A stretch of DNA of 64,000 nt. Source: Asterias rubens (taxonomy: Eukaryota; Echinodermata; Asteroidea; Forcipulatida; Asteriidae). The stretch lies in contig NC_047064.1 of the NCBI RefSeq assembly GCF_902459465.1, positions 6,598,762 to 6,662,761 on the forward strand, given 5' to 3'. Of the stretch, positions 22,266 through 36,000 are shown piece by piece. The stretch's first letter is position 1. The number at the start of each line of letters is the position of its first letter. Position numbers and translations under genes: made by a program. Under the pieces are notes generated by a model that made no database searches, was not told the DNA's origin, and saw only the letters and a program-made list of their open reading frames with translations.

Positions 22266-23063
22266 TATGCTCCGGGCATAGCAAACTACGACGTCATCTT
22301 GACAGAAAAAGTAGGCTATCGAATCCATGACTCCATTTTTAACCAATCAGATTGGAGGATTCTAAAAAAAAAAATATGAGGTATATAATTCGTTTTAAAT
22401 ATTATTTGAACGGTTACAACAACCAAACGTTGACATCTCTTTAAACGCAAGCCCGCAATAAGGTATCATTCTGTCAACAGTAAGGCATTCATGTAATGTA
22501 TGTATTAGTCGTCTCGCAACATCATTGGTCAACTCCCGTCACGTGCCAAGTTCAAGTAAAAACTCAGCTAAAATGCACTGCGAAGAAATTTTTTCACCTG
22601 CTTGTTGCATCATTTACGCATGGTATCCGTTTTGATATCCCGTGTTTATTTTAAACATATCTTTTTCAACTTGCTTCAGTGATCCATCTTCCACATCAAA
22701 ATAATCAAAATTGAAAGCAGTTTGTTTTCAAAAGTAGTAAATCAATTGTGGTTAATTTACTATATATTTTTTTTTTATAATTTTTATTTTAGTTTATAGG
22801 AGAGAGATCATTTTCCCCATCCCTTTTAGCTTCATTAGAGGTCACGGTCTCACAATTACTCGCGTAATTAAACAACAATTAGCCGTGAATTAGCCGCATG
22901 ACGTCACTTGTCTCACCTATGGTGTCCCCTTTTTAATGACCAAGAAATGCACAATAAAATTTGCATTCAACTGTGGAGTATTAAACATCTGTTAAACAAA
23001 ATAATGTCTAATTCACGAATTATATTGTTATAAATGGCAATTTGGAAAGCTCTATTGAACGAC
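22266..23063. other. No gene seen
   Basis: This is AT-rich sequence with a T-run near 22765-22785 and no exon recognised. Confidence 0.35.
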
Positions 23064-23211
23064 AATAGGAGACTTTCCAACGCTAGGCGGCAGCAGACAT
23101 ACCGGGTAAATTTCCAATGTTTACGTAGTTCTGAACATGCGCATAATTCTGAGAACAATGGATTTACCCGGTAAGTCTGCTGCCCTCTATCGTCCCAGAA
23201 AGTCTCCCATT
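23064..23211 (+). mobile_element. 148-bp inverted-repeat element, copy 1
   Basis: The arms AGGAGACTTTCC...GGCAGCAGACATACCGGGTA pair with TACCCGGTAAGTCTGCTGCC...AGTCTCCC. It matches 25505-25652 in opposite orientation with about two mismatches. Confidence 0.8.
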
Positions 23212-23242
23212 AATGTAGTAAACTTGCGAGTACAACCATGTG

Positions 23243-23626
23243 TTAAAGGAACACGTTGCCTTGGATCGGTCGAGTTGGTCTTTGAAAAGCGTTCGTAACC
23301 GTTTTTTTTTAATAAAATGCATTTGGGTAGAAAGATGTTGTAAAAGTAGAATACAATGATCCACACAAACATGCCTCGAAATTGCACGGTTTTCCTTGTC
23401 GACTAACACGGTCGGCCATTAATGGGAGTCAAGTTTTTGACACTCAAATGGCCGACCGTGTTAGTTCGCGCAGTAAAAGGAAAACCACGCAATTTCGAGG
23501 CAAACTTGTGTGGATCATTGTATTCTACTTTTAAAACATCTTTCCAACCATATGCATTTTATAAACAACGGTTACAAACGCTTTTTATAAACCAACTCGT
23601 CCGATCCAAGGCAACGTGTTCCTTTA
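23243..23626. mobile_element. Family D palindromic element
   Basis: It starts TTAAAGGAACACGTTGCCTT and ends AAGGCAACGTGTTCCTTTAT. It is almost symmetric, with a central pair CACGGTCGGCCATT / AATGGCCGACCGTG (near 23407-23461). The right end lies 30 bp before a TATA-like box. Related sequence lies split at about 46500-46800. Confidence 0.8.
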
Positions 23627-23656
23627 TGCCCTTCTGTGCACAGTATGCTCTGCTCG

Positions 23657-23664
23657 TATAAAAG
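23657..23664 (+). promoter_or_regulatory. TATA-like box, putative promoter of channel gene 1
   Basis: TATAAAAG lies 333-340 bp before the start codon of the channel gene. Initiation would be expected near 23685-23690. Several ATGs lie between there and the start codon, so the true start site may be closer to the gene. Confidence 0.4.
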
Positions 23665-23996
23665 GGAGTTCGCAGTTTTCGATGCGCTGTACAAACGCTG
23701 TTAATTAGTATTTATTATGAACATGCAAACTATACTGTATTAGCATTCATTTGCTGAATACCGGCTCTCAGCAAAAAGGGCCCACGCATCGACTACTAAA
23801 AACAGAAGACACCCTGCAGAGAGCATGACACTCCTGTATCATCTTCTGAATATTAATGTCACACAATCTCCACAAACTTCCAGTCGTGACTGGTTGACAC
23901 ACTGATGTGACACCACACACAGTTGGGTTCGCGTGCCGAGAGAGCCACTCAGGGCAGCCCGATCGAGAACAGTGAGAGAGCGACCGAGAAGACAGC

Positions 23997-24067
23997 ATGC
24001 ATCTCGTGGGGGAAAATGCAACCTTTCGCCGTATGCTGTGTGTCGTTATCGCGCTGATGCTAGTTCG
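23997..24067 (+). CDS. Channel gene 1, exon 1 (signal peptide)
   Basis: The start codon has A at -3. The hydrophobic run LCVVIALMLV is followed by the donor GTGAGT, leaving phase 2 (CG), which completes an Arg codon with exon 2. A second in-frame ATG at codon 13 would give a more compact signal peptide. Confidence 0.8.
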
Positions 24068-27000
24068 GTGAGTGTTATTTTTACGAGGAGTCTGTGATAA
24101 CAGAAATATTGGTTTGATTTGAATCGGTTCTAACATTTACATCTATACATGGGGCTTTTGGGTTCACGTTGAATGTAGGTCGAAATATATTGTGACCTAT
24201 AAATGCCTTGTTTGAGTGACGTGCATTTTGTAATTAAGTATTTACATTTAATTACCCGCTTAATTAACTAACAATCTAATTTAATAATGCAGTTGTCCAC
24301 TGTACAAACTGACATTGACGGTGTCATTGTCCGGTGATATTGTTCGCCATATTGTAGTCATATCACGATTATGTTAAAGGAGAATGGACGAGAAAGTGTA
24401 GATTCGTGGATAGAATGTACGAGCCGATGGCGAGGGACGTTGTATTCACGAATCTACACTTTAGAGTACGGAGGCTTAAAAATGTTACCTTCATGTTACT
24501 GAGTCAGAACTGAGACAAATTATCTCAGAAACACAGAATATCTTCTTGGAAACACAGAATTCAACGACAATGCATCTTTGAAAGATGGAAGGCCAAGATA
24601 AGGTATCTTGAAACACGGAATACGGGAAGGCAATTTAAGCTTTCGTATGAGAGTCTATTCTCTGGCTTGAACTATTTCCCTCAATGATTATGTGACAGTT
24701 TCAAGGAATTGGATTTCTCAGTAATAATAACACTTATTAGTATATTTAATTTCGTGTAACTTGTCAAAACGACGGTATGGTCACGATAATTTGTATAACT
24801 ATTGTGCAAAATACACTGGCATAGTTAGAGGGCTTGCGACATTATGGAGAACAATTTCAGTTTGCTCAATAAACAATACATTGAGTTGACAAAAGTGAAT
24901 TGGAAGATTTGTTTTTTTAAGTTGAAAGATAACGTATTTTCAGCTGTGCTTTGTTGCACATCATGTTATCTTTCAGTTTGGAAAGACAGTAGTTTGTAAA
25001 CAATCGACACTTAAGTAAGACTCGTTACCGATGTACAGTTGAGTGCACGTTCGTATAAAATCTACACTTTCAATAATTGAACTGGACACGTTTGATAATT
25101 GTCAAAGACAAGTTTTCTTGTAAACATTTGATCTCATTGGTCGTAGAAGTTTTTAAAAAACAATGCATGAAAAACACCCTTGTTGCTGTGTGCTTTCAGA
25201 TGCATAATAAAAGTCAGCTGAAGCCTTTTATTTTAGTGATAAAATACCTCCTTCTAAAATAAAAATACGTTACTTCAGAGCTTGGTTATTCCTCCATGTT
25301 CACAGGGAGCCGTTTCTTATACAATGTTTTGTAATACTGACAGCTCCCCGTGCTAACAATTATTTTGCGTAATTACCAATAGTGTCCAGTGCCTTTAATA
25401 TAGAGTGATGTCACAGAAAAGGGTTTATGTAATTGAGGTATGAGAATGCGTGCGTTGCCGCGCAAACATACACGACCCTGAAGATAAGTATGGAAACAAA
25501 CGTCAATGGGAGACTTTCTGGGACGATAGAGGGCAGCAGACTTACCGGGTAAATCCATTGTTCTCAGAATTATGCGCATGTTCAGAACTACGTAAACAAT
25601 GGAAATTTACCCGGTATGTCTGCTGCCACCTAGCGTTGGAAAGTCTCCTATTGAATTCAATTGGACGCTATGGAGGGACTGTGTCCTAGTTTTGAGGTTG
25701 GGGGGGGGGGGGGGAGTCAATACATTCAAATCGGCTTGCTTTCCGAACCGAGTCATGCAGGTCTACATTGCTCTATATACATAATTTGTCTGCTATAGTA
25801 GGGGGCCTTTTACATCCTCTAAAATTTATTTGTTTTCTAACTTATTTAGAACAATTGTGGGGCACACGGACCGGAAATTGTATCTGTATATTAATTCACG
25901 CTAGCTGTAATTTAACGTATATGTCTCTCCGTTTAATTGGTATGGGACTTTGGTTTCTCTTTCGAAGGTATACAATTGCCATCAAGGCAACATTTTAAGA
26001 CATTTTGGAGCCAACAAACCTATCTCCCATACTATATTTCCCTCATAGGGTGTCGCCCCACCCCCCCCCTTTCAACGTGACCACCGAATTCGATGCCATG
26101 AGGTTGGACAAAAATGTACTCTAATTAAGTAGATTGTAATAATTGTCAAATACCAGTCTTCTCACTCGGTGTATCTCAACATATATGCACAAAATAACAA
26201 ACCCGCGAAGTTGCGAGATAATAATGGAAGAAAGCAAACTTTTTCACACGAAGTAGTGTGTTTTCAGATGCTTGATTTCGATACATCAAAATATAATTCG
26301 GAGATCTCAAAATCAAATTCGTGGAAAAAATTTTCTTTCTCGAAAACTACGTTTTACTTCAGAGGGAGCCATTTCTTACAAAGTTTTATACTATCAACAG
26401 CTCTACAATGCTTGTAACCAAGTAAGTTTGTATGCAACAATTATTTCTTAGTAATTACCAATAGTATCGAATTCCTTTAAACAAATTTACTAATACCTAG
26501 AAAAGGAAACAAAATAATATAAATGACTTTTGGGGTAAACAAAGACAAATTTACTGCCAACATAGGAACAGAAAGCTCAGTTGTTAGAGCGCCGGCACGT
26601 TAATCTAGATGTCGTTGGTTCAAATCCTACTCTAGTGCATTTTTCTTTGTTCCAGCCCAAATCAGTTAAAATTTACTCAGCAGCAGTTTCCCTTTTGGTT
26701 TATAATATTAGTTGATACAATAATACAAAGTCTCCTGAGTAGGCCTACATAAACTGTCGTCAGAACTTGTAATTGTGCACGTGGACTGCCCTATAATGGT
26801 TTTAGCCGGGCTGCATTATCCTAAACGGAATCTCCCAGTAATCCAGGAAAGAGTAAGTACTGTAAGTTTTATATGTCAATGCTTTGTGTTAACTCCCAAC
26901 TGCCCTGATAAAGACATGACTGTGGAATACTCTTTTTATTTTGTCCTTTCTTCTTTTTCTTCTTCTTCTTTCCCCTCCTTTAAATTATCCTTGACATTTT

Positions 27001-30000
27001 TCTGCACGAAGACTTTTAGTACAATAAGATTACTCCGTCCTTCATTTTGTCACGATCCACATCAGAATCTCAGGCCGTGTCTGAATAAGCAATTTGCGTG
27101 TTAGATGTGAATATTGTCTGGTACATTGACGTGCTTGATCACAAGTTACCACTTAAATTTGAATTCACATGATTCGGGGCAAGTTTGCCTAGTTTGAGGC
27201 GGTGAACATGCCTTACAATGTTTTAAATGAAGGTAAATGACACAATGGTACCGGGGTCTGCTCATCTAGCTGGGGTTGCTATACAAAAGCTTGCCCCGAA
27301 TCATGTGACATAGCAACTGTCTATAGTCTGGTGAGTTCAACTTAAAGTGTTAACTTGTGATCAAACAAGTCATTGTATTAGACAATATTCAAATCTAATA
27401 CGCAAATTGCTTATTGGCGGCTACACTACGGCTTCAGCTAGATTTCCGCGTCATCATGCGTTGATGAGGCATAGCTGGGGTTGCTATACAAAAGCTTGCC
27501 CCGAATCATGTGACATAGCAACTGTCTATAGTCTGGTGAGTTCAACTTAAAGTGTTAACTTGTGATCAAACAAGTCATTGTATTAGACAATATTCAAATC
27601 TAATACGCAAATTGCTTATTGGCGGCTACACTACGGCTTCAGCTAGATTTCCGCGTCATCATGCGTTGATGAGGCATAGGACGTCATTATAGTAACACCC
27701 TTAGCAACAACCGTAGCCTTTTACAACTCGAGTGTGGTTTCTTAGGTTGTTTTACTTTATATTAAAAGGCCCTCGTGGCTTTGCCATACTCGACTCGCCC
27801 CAGTGATCTCTCCTTCCAGTCGCTTGGGATTGCGGTTCTCTACAAAGCTGTGCAAGCCAAGAAGGTTTTGACTCAAAACTAGGTGTGCTCAAGCAAATAA
27901 AGAGACAGAGACCCCCCCCCCCCCCCTCCTTCCACCCACCCACCCTTTACATGAACCCAGCACTGAAAATGGCACGAACATACTACCCATAACCCAAAAC
28001 AAACAACCCGGCAAATGAACCATCAAATATCAATATACATATTATACATACGCTGATAAATGAATAATAAGTAATTGTTTACACGATATAGTTCAAATAT
28101 TTGTTTTGCATCTTGAAATTTTCTCACAAACTCTTTATACGAATATCAGATTCCTTTGAGTACACAGTAATTTTAAATAAAACATTGTACATAATGTTGG
28201 AGTACAGTATCGTTGAATTTTTCAGCCCATCAACTTTAAACATGATCGCAAAATGAGTGTCTGATGAGCGATATCACGAGGACACTAAGCCATACAGGTG
28301 CTTAGTGTTAGGATGGAAGACTACATAACCAATTCGGATTCTTATGTCGGGTCGCTTATAACACGTCGCCCAAAGGCGGGTTCTGTATAGGTTTAATACT
28401 TTGCAAAAAGAGATAAATTTGCAAGACGCTATTTGTGTCATCGTCACCCTAAACTTTGTTAGCACGATTGAACTTTGGGAGCTGAAGCAAGGTCTAGCCC
28501 AAAGAGGCCGAAGTCAACCGGACCCAGTCTTACCCCCTTGCCTGACATGTGAACATCTACGCTCGGACACTGACTTTTGTTTGATATCACCTAATAAGTT
28601 TATATGGTGAATGTCTACATTGTCATCGATAATGGATATTGGACATTCCCTATATATACAACGTTGATCTTTGCTGTACAAACATGTGAATTACCAATAT
28701 CCAATATCAAATTAACGTTGATTGTCATGACAACAGATGACACAGTACATGATTACAATACTAGGTCGTCAGCTAAATTACATGTTCCCCTATTTAGATC
28801 AACTCTTTCCCAACACACAATTTCTTTCACTGGACCAAAAAACTGGAATAATCTTCTACCACCAATTACTAATTGCCCCTCAATTAGCTCGTTTAAATAC
28901 CGACTAAAAACGTTTTTACTAAATTCCCAACATAGTTGATCGATTTGCTTTTTTATACTGGTAGTTGGCTTAGCCGTTACTTACTTACCAACCTACTTAC
29001 TCGTCTATGTTTTCACATTTGTATTGTTTGTGTAATTGCTGTCCCTTTGTTTACTTCACATACATGTTCTGCTTCATAGTTATATTTACATTGTTTAACC
29101 ATGGTTAAACCTTTGTGTAGTTATCTACCGTAGTGGAATGTATTTATTTATTCGTCTATTTAGTGCTGTATTCCTGTTTTGTTCTGTAATCTTGTAACAC
29201 AAGCCTCGGCTTTTAGGATGATGCTTCCATGTGATATGAATGTGGAAATAAATGTTTTATTGATTGATTGATATCTACACGTATGAAGGACTGGGAAATC
29301 TTGGGACACCATTGGCCGAGGACACCACTCGACATAGAGGTAGACTATTGAGCTTGTCTATATAATGCATCAGGGTCAATGGACGTTCTAACAGGTTCAA
29401 ATGGCTTCAAGTGGACTCAAAAGCAGACTCTATACGGCTTGACGGCTTCTCCATTAAGCTCCAGCGAGTCTAGTCGTAAACCAAAGGGGAATGCGGTGTC
29501 CCACGTGGCGACTGCTTCATCTCAGAATGTGTACCGTACCAGCAACAAAAGCATTTTTCATCATAGGCTGCATGGGGAGCAACGTAATGCAAGGTTTATA
29601 CATACATGGTGGAATCTTGAATTACAAAATTGTGTAATCATGATGGTGTATCGAATTCAAACTGGGCAAAGATCATTAATGGACAGCGGTATGGGGTCCG
29701 TTTCTGATGTAATATGGTTATTAGTAGCTACAGTAAGTAATGCAATAGAATCGTTGTGGTTATGGAAAATATTTAGGAAAACAATTTAGAAATTTTCTTC
29801 TCTGGACGAACTTTTACAGATGATGTTGTTTCGACAACAAAAAACTTCTGCATATGCCATGGACAATACACAAGATACGAGTGTCATATTTTCATACTTG
29901 ACTGACGGACGTGAGATAATGTCAGGATCCCGATAATTACAATTTTTCAGTGTTCTAAATGACTAAATTTTAAAGGAACGTTACAGAATTGGTAACAAAC

Positions 30001-33000
30001 AAAAATCGTGAAGATCGCAGAGTAACATAAAACTTACACGGTCTAATGATGATGATAGCAGAAAACATCCCATGAAATTTTATTGTCTGAAATGCCATAT
30101 TTGAAGAGAAATAAATAATCTTTTTTCCTGTTTGGAGTTATTCGCTCAGTGAGCGTTTTATTCATTATTTTGTTTTTGCATTGATGTCATGCAAAATAAT
30201 GTGTAATCGGTTTTTCACTATTTTCTCGTGAGCCATGTGGCTGATCGATCTCAAACTTCTACAGGTTTGTAAATTTATGTATATGGTGGTCTACATAAAG
30301 TGCTAACACTGCTAGCAACTGTTTTGTTAGCAAGAACCAATTTTGTAATGTTCCTTTAAATAAAATGCCGGAACACTTTCCTCCGTAGATTTGTGAACGG
30401 CACTATGAACACCTCTGCGGTGCTAGAAGGAATGTTTGCAGGGTACGACAAGCGCATCCGGCCTTCTTGCAGAGGTGAGTACGAAAAACACTCTTATATA
30501 GCGCATTTTACAAAAACCGTATCAATGCACTTTACATTTTAGTGCCCTGGTCATGGGGCCAAATACATTCCTTTTAAGTTTTTCTCAATTCATCGTGGAC
30601 TAATACAACCCCGGGGCAACCGTAGCGCCCAATTTTTCTTTTCAAACACAATATCAAACCTCTATACCCTCACAGGTATAGGCATTTATACCATTGGGGG
30701 AGTCGGAGAGAAGCAATTATAGTCAAGTATCTTGCTCAATGATATAAATGAATAACCGACACAACGACACAAGTGTCATGACCAGTAGCCGATTTCACGA
30801 AACGCTAGGATTAATCCTATCCCGAGTTAGGGCGAGTAACCGTTGGATGGAATCAATGCGTTCTAACGTCCATAGGATACGGAACTTAAAGATGCTATCT
30901 CAGATTTTTGGCCCCAGACATTAAAAAATAGATTTTTTTGAGTGAACGGTATTTCAAAGAGTATCACCTGCTCTAACGAAAAAAAAGGTTAAACTTTTAC
31001 TTTTAATGGTCAGGAACCATGACAAAAATTTAAAACGTTTCTTATAAAACACATAAGAATTGGTCACGTGATATATTGTCGGGATCCCGACACAAACTAA
31101 TTTTGAGCACTTTATTTCACTGCTACTAATAATTGGCGGACTTTTTCGAGCAATGGCTCAAATGAAAGCTTGTAACTAGCTCGACCCCCATCAAAATACC
31201 TATTGAATTTTAAATCAAAATGTTTGGGTCAAATCAGCCAAAAATCTGACATAGCATCTTTAACTCGTCGTACAAGATTAATCCTAAGTTAGGAAGAATT
31301 TGGTGAAATCGACGGCTGAACCCACACTAAGATTACCTAACCACAGAACTTGAAGTCTTTAAACCATTCGGCCATGGCAACCTACAATGGGATGGTACGG
31401 ATTGTAAGATTACAACTGAACAATGACCACAATCTATGATCATTTTCACCAAAGACCCGCTGTGTACTATTTGTTTTGTTCGTTTCCCCGCAGTGTGTGT
31501 TTTTGAGTCTGAAATTTATTAATAAAGAAGTTTATACTAGAACATTTTTTTCCCCATGAAATGAATTCACATTCTGGTTAACTGTTAATTTAAAAGAAAA
31601 ACTGCAACAATCGATTTCAGACAAATAAGATACATGCTGAAAATTGTGCATGTTTTTTCAATATTTTCTTCTAACTCACACAACGGAATAAGGGAAAATT
31701 TTTCACAGCTTTATTAATTCAAAAAGGATATGGTTGATCACACAAAACATGAACACTGACCGCGACTAATTTGCTACCTTTTTTTTCCGCTCTATTAATT
31801 TGTATTCATAAACACCTCACACAGTTTCGCTATTCCTATTGGTGGAGAGCGCGTCACGTGGGTGTGTATAAACCTTTGTTTATGACCGGTAAAACGTGTT
31901 AATTCATGGGCGTGACACGCGACCTTGCACCTGTTCTTTTAAGACAGTTTCTTTATTCCTATTGGTCGAGAGCAACAGCTGAAACAGTTGTGCCACACCA
32001 CTCGATACGCGCGAAGCACAGCATTCCCTTATAAGGAGTTGTTTACCCGAGGGCGGCGGAGGGCTTTACCATTTCAAAGCTGGAGGGGTGTTGTGTTGAA
32101 AGAAATCATTTAACAATTATAATGTTTGCATTTATTTTACTTTTTGACCAAAAAGTGATGATGTTTTTGACCGAAAAGGTATTTATGAATGGGAATCAAA
32201 GTGTGTTGAATCGGTTTTCAACTAGTGGTTTAAACCCGCCGAGGCCTGGTTCTTTATAATTTACCTCGACTTCGTCTCGGTAAAATTATCAAGAACCAGG
32301 CTTCTTTGGGATTAAACCACTAGTTGAAAACATCTTCACCACACATTGATTCCCTTATTCAGGGCATATTTAGTGTACATCCGATGTAGGTCACCAGATC
32401 TACGCATCATTTGTTTTTGCTCTCCGGAGCCCTCGCCCATCTCGGGAAATAGCTAGTGTCTTGTATTTGTTCATGTACTGCTGTTATGGCAATCAAATAG
32501 TTATGATAATAACACTATGTACCTTTAAAGCAAAAGTCAACCATTGACCGTGAAACTAGCTTGAACATTCAAACTGTTACTGGGATCATTGATAATCACA
32601 CCGCTTGCTCAAGCGTGTGAATGAAATAGACTAGAGCACTTCAACGGACCAATTATTTGAAACCTGATAGTGGCACGGTCCTTTCCGAGAGTTTCAACAA
32701 CTGGTTAAACCTTTTTGATCATTCCACTCTTGAGTGACATTAATGACAGACAATGTATAAGCATAAATGCCCACTATGATTGTCTTTGTTTTGCACCAAG
32801 TGTCACATACTCCCAACGCAAAGCACCTGTAATGAGTATAGCAGAATACAATGTGATTAAAGCATGGCTGACTGACCATTATTCTAACAAATGATGGGAC
32901 TATAAAGCGACTGTTCTGGAAAAAAAATGGGTCGTGACTTGAGCCATGTTGATTTATATATATTTTTTTTTTTTTTTTTTTTAATTTAGAGGATGGGAAC

Positions 33001-36000
33001 TCATCTATGGCGACTTCTGATGAAGGTAAGCAGGTTACTTATAACATAAAAACAACAAACGAAAATTCTGTTTAAAGGGACTGTACACGTTTGATTATGC
33101 CTCTGAAAATTAAGTGCAATCTAGAATTACTTGGTGAGAAGTTCATAAGCTTTGGATGGTACAATGCATTTGGAGAGATGTCCACTTCGAAGTGCTGAAA
33201 AAAGGTATTTTGAATCTGAGAAGCGTTACTGACGGTAACATTTCTCAGAAAGTGCGTTTCATTTGCAGATCATTCTTCTGAGGGAACAAACCGCTCAAAA
33301 CTGTCGGCAATATCGCAAAACCCTTCCACCTTTTGAAATAAAATTTTAACAGGTTAGATTTTATACAAACAACTATAGGATTAAAACAAACAGTAGGTTG
33401 CACTTAACAAACGTATACAATCCTTTTAAGATTGGTTGTATATAGGCTGTCACTCGCTAACGAGTAAGACTATCGGGGGGTTGAGTTTCGAAGTTTAAGT
33501 TGGCAAGACTCCTCATGCGAGTATAGGCCAATCCTGGCAGATGTTTGGCGGCCACAGTATCTGCATTGGAGGGATGCGTCCTCGGGATAAACCGCTCTCT
33601 GGTGACGCCGCATCCTCCTAGTCCTCACCTCAGCCTGATCCCGAAGGCCTGCGCCATGTGTTTATAGTGCAGCATACGTTGCGCATCTGTAGCGACACTC
33701 TCTGGGTTCCAGTGTTCTGTATCCATCGGAGAGCCTGGGCTCCACAGCTGGAGAACACAAGAACTTCCCCGCAGTGCTCAGAAGAAAGAGAACCCCTTCC
33801 ACTGAGGTGGTTCCAACCATGCCATTGACCAACCAGTAGTTCACCTGCCATGAAGGGATACCAAACCACTGCTGCCTGGTTTGGGGATTTGTGGTCAGAG
33901 TACACCGTCTCCTAGAAGGGTTTCCTAGCAGGGATAACGGGCCCCCTCCGCCCGGGTTTTAAATCAGGAGAGCTACCATCCAATGTTGATGAGCCCCTCC
34001 CGCCCAGAGCAATCTGGTTTTGGGCGCCAGAAACCCGCCTTCACACCTCTGCTTACTGTTCGCAACAGGGATCGGAACATGAAGCCAAGCAGATAGGAGT
34101 TTGATTAGGAGAGGCTCTTTGTGACGCTGGTCACCCTACCCATCCCGACCATCCCAACCCTTTGACCCCCGTAGATTGGTTGTAGAACAGCAATTTGAAA
34201 TGTCGATCATGTTTGGGCTCTTTTAATAAAAGACACTGGACACTTTGGTAATTGTCAAAGACCAGTATTCTCACTTGGTGTATCTGCATGAAATACCAAA
34301 CCTGTGGAAATGATGGCTCAATTGGTCATCGAAGTTTCATGGGAAAAAACACCCTTGTTGCACAACTTTGTCTTCCAGATGTGAGAAAGTATACCTCTTT
34401 CTCAAAAAACCACGTCACTTCAGAAGTAGCCGTTTTTCATGAATGAACAACTCTCATTGCTTGTTGCCAAAAGTGTCCAGTTCCCTTTCCGAATGATTGT
34501 AAATTTTATTCTTTTTTTTTACGATCATGTTTTGCCTCTTTAAGCCTGAATGATCGAGCAAGGAAACTTGTGACAATTGTGCCGACGGCTCCTATACGGA
34601 ACTCTGCCAGGTGTTCAAATTAACAATTCACTCTTCGCTGCTCCTTCCAAACATTCAATTTAAAACAAAACAAAAGACGAATTCGTTTCCCGCTTCTTTC
34701 AGACAGCACTTTAAGCATAAATTACTTACGGTTTTGGGGTTCCAAAACACAAACAGGTAACGAAATCATATGCTAAAACATTTAGATTTACCGGGATATA
34801 TGTTTGTGTTTTATAAGATAGATAGATAGATAGATAAAAATGGTTTATTAAAAAAAAAACTGTCCTCGCAGCACAAAGGCTGAATTACAACAATTTTACA
34901 TAAATCTAATAAAACAAAAAAATAGTTAAGCCACTCCCCCAAATTCACGCATTGAAAATTGCACATTGAAATTGAATCAACTTTACTCAGAAAATGGTGT
35001 GACAATACAATAAAACAACAGACAGGATTGAAAATGTTACAATCAAGAAAAACAAGCAAAAGACCAAGCAAAATCTGAACATCAATTTATAAGTCTTCTG
35101 TGCAATATTTACATCCTGAAAGTTCTCCAATGATAATCATTATGATATAATAACAACAAAATATATGGTTTTTTCTCGCATGTTTCGGACAGCACTGAGC
35201 CTGTTTGCTTAGACAAAACCCAGAAGATAACGACAAATCATATGATTTGTTTTCTTGTTTTCTTCTTTTCTCGTAAGTAAAAAAGTTGTTGGTGTTTGTA
35301 TTTTGAAATCTTCTATGTATAGTATTTACATATTTTAATTCATTTGCTGATTATCATAAGATTTAATAAACATTTTTTTCCCGCTTATTTCAGAAAGCAA
35401 TGAGCATACAAGGCTATAATAGCACATGTTGGGTAAATCACTTCAATGATAAATATTATCATCTACAGGAATTATGTACATGTTTTACAATTCTTCCATG
35501 CAATATTCATATCCCAACTTCCTTCGCTGATTATTATATTTCACCTTCATACAAAATCAAGCACCCATGCCTTCTTGAGAAAAAAAACATCATTGCTGTC
35601 GCGCACTCAAGATCACAATGCATTATTCATTGACAGTTTCTACTGTTATTTATAACAAGTGGTATTATTTATCCCCCGTGTAGATCCACCGGTGCGAGTC
35701 TACGTCCAAATTTACATTGAAAGTATAGACGGCATCAAGGAGACTACTATGGTAGGTAACACGGGGGTGGAGGGGGGGGGGTAAATTCACCAAACCCGGG
35801 GTTTGCTAACCTGTAAACTTCTGCTTAGCATCAAAACTGTTGATATGAAACGCAAGGGGAGCTTATGAGCAAGAATAATGCTGCTCATTATTTGCTTACG
35901 ACCTATAGAATCAGGACGATGTGCGCCTATGAAAGCAGTGCCTAAACATGGGTGCATGCCTGCCCTCATAAAGATGTCTCCCCCTCCCTTCCCGTCACAC

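Noticed and set aside
26575-26660. Functional tRNA gene
   Set aside because: A-box and B-box-like sequences are present, but the acceptor stem does not pair; a SINE or decayed copy fits better.
27267-27679. CRISPR-like array
   Set aside because: Only two long adjacent units with no spacers, in animal nuclear DNA.
29379-29789. 136-codon open frame in intron 1 of channel gene 1
   Set aside because: No domain, signal peptide or splice context recognised; such length is expected by chance in this much sequence.
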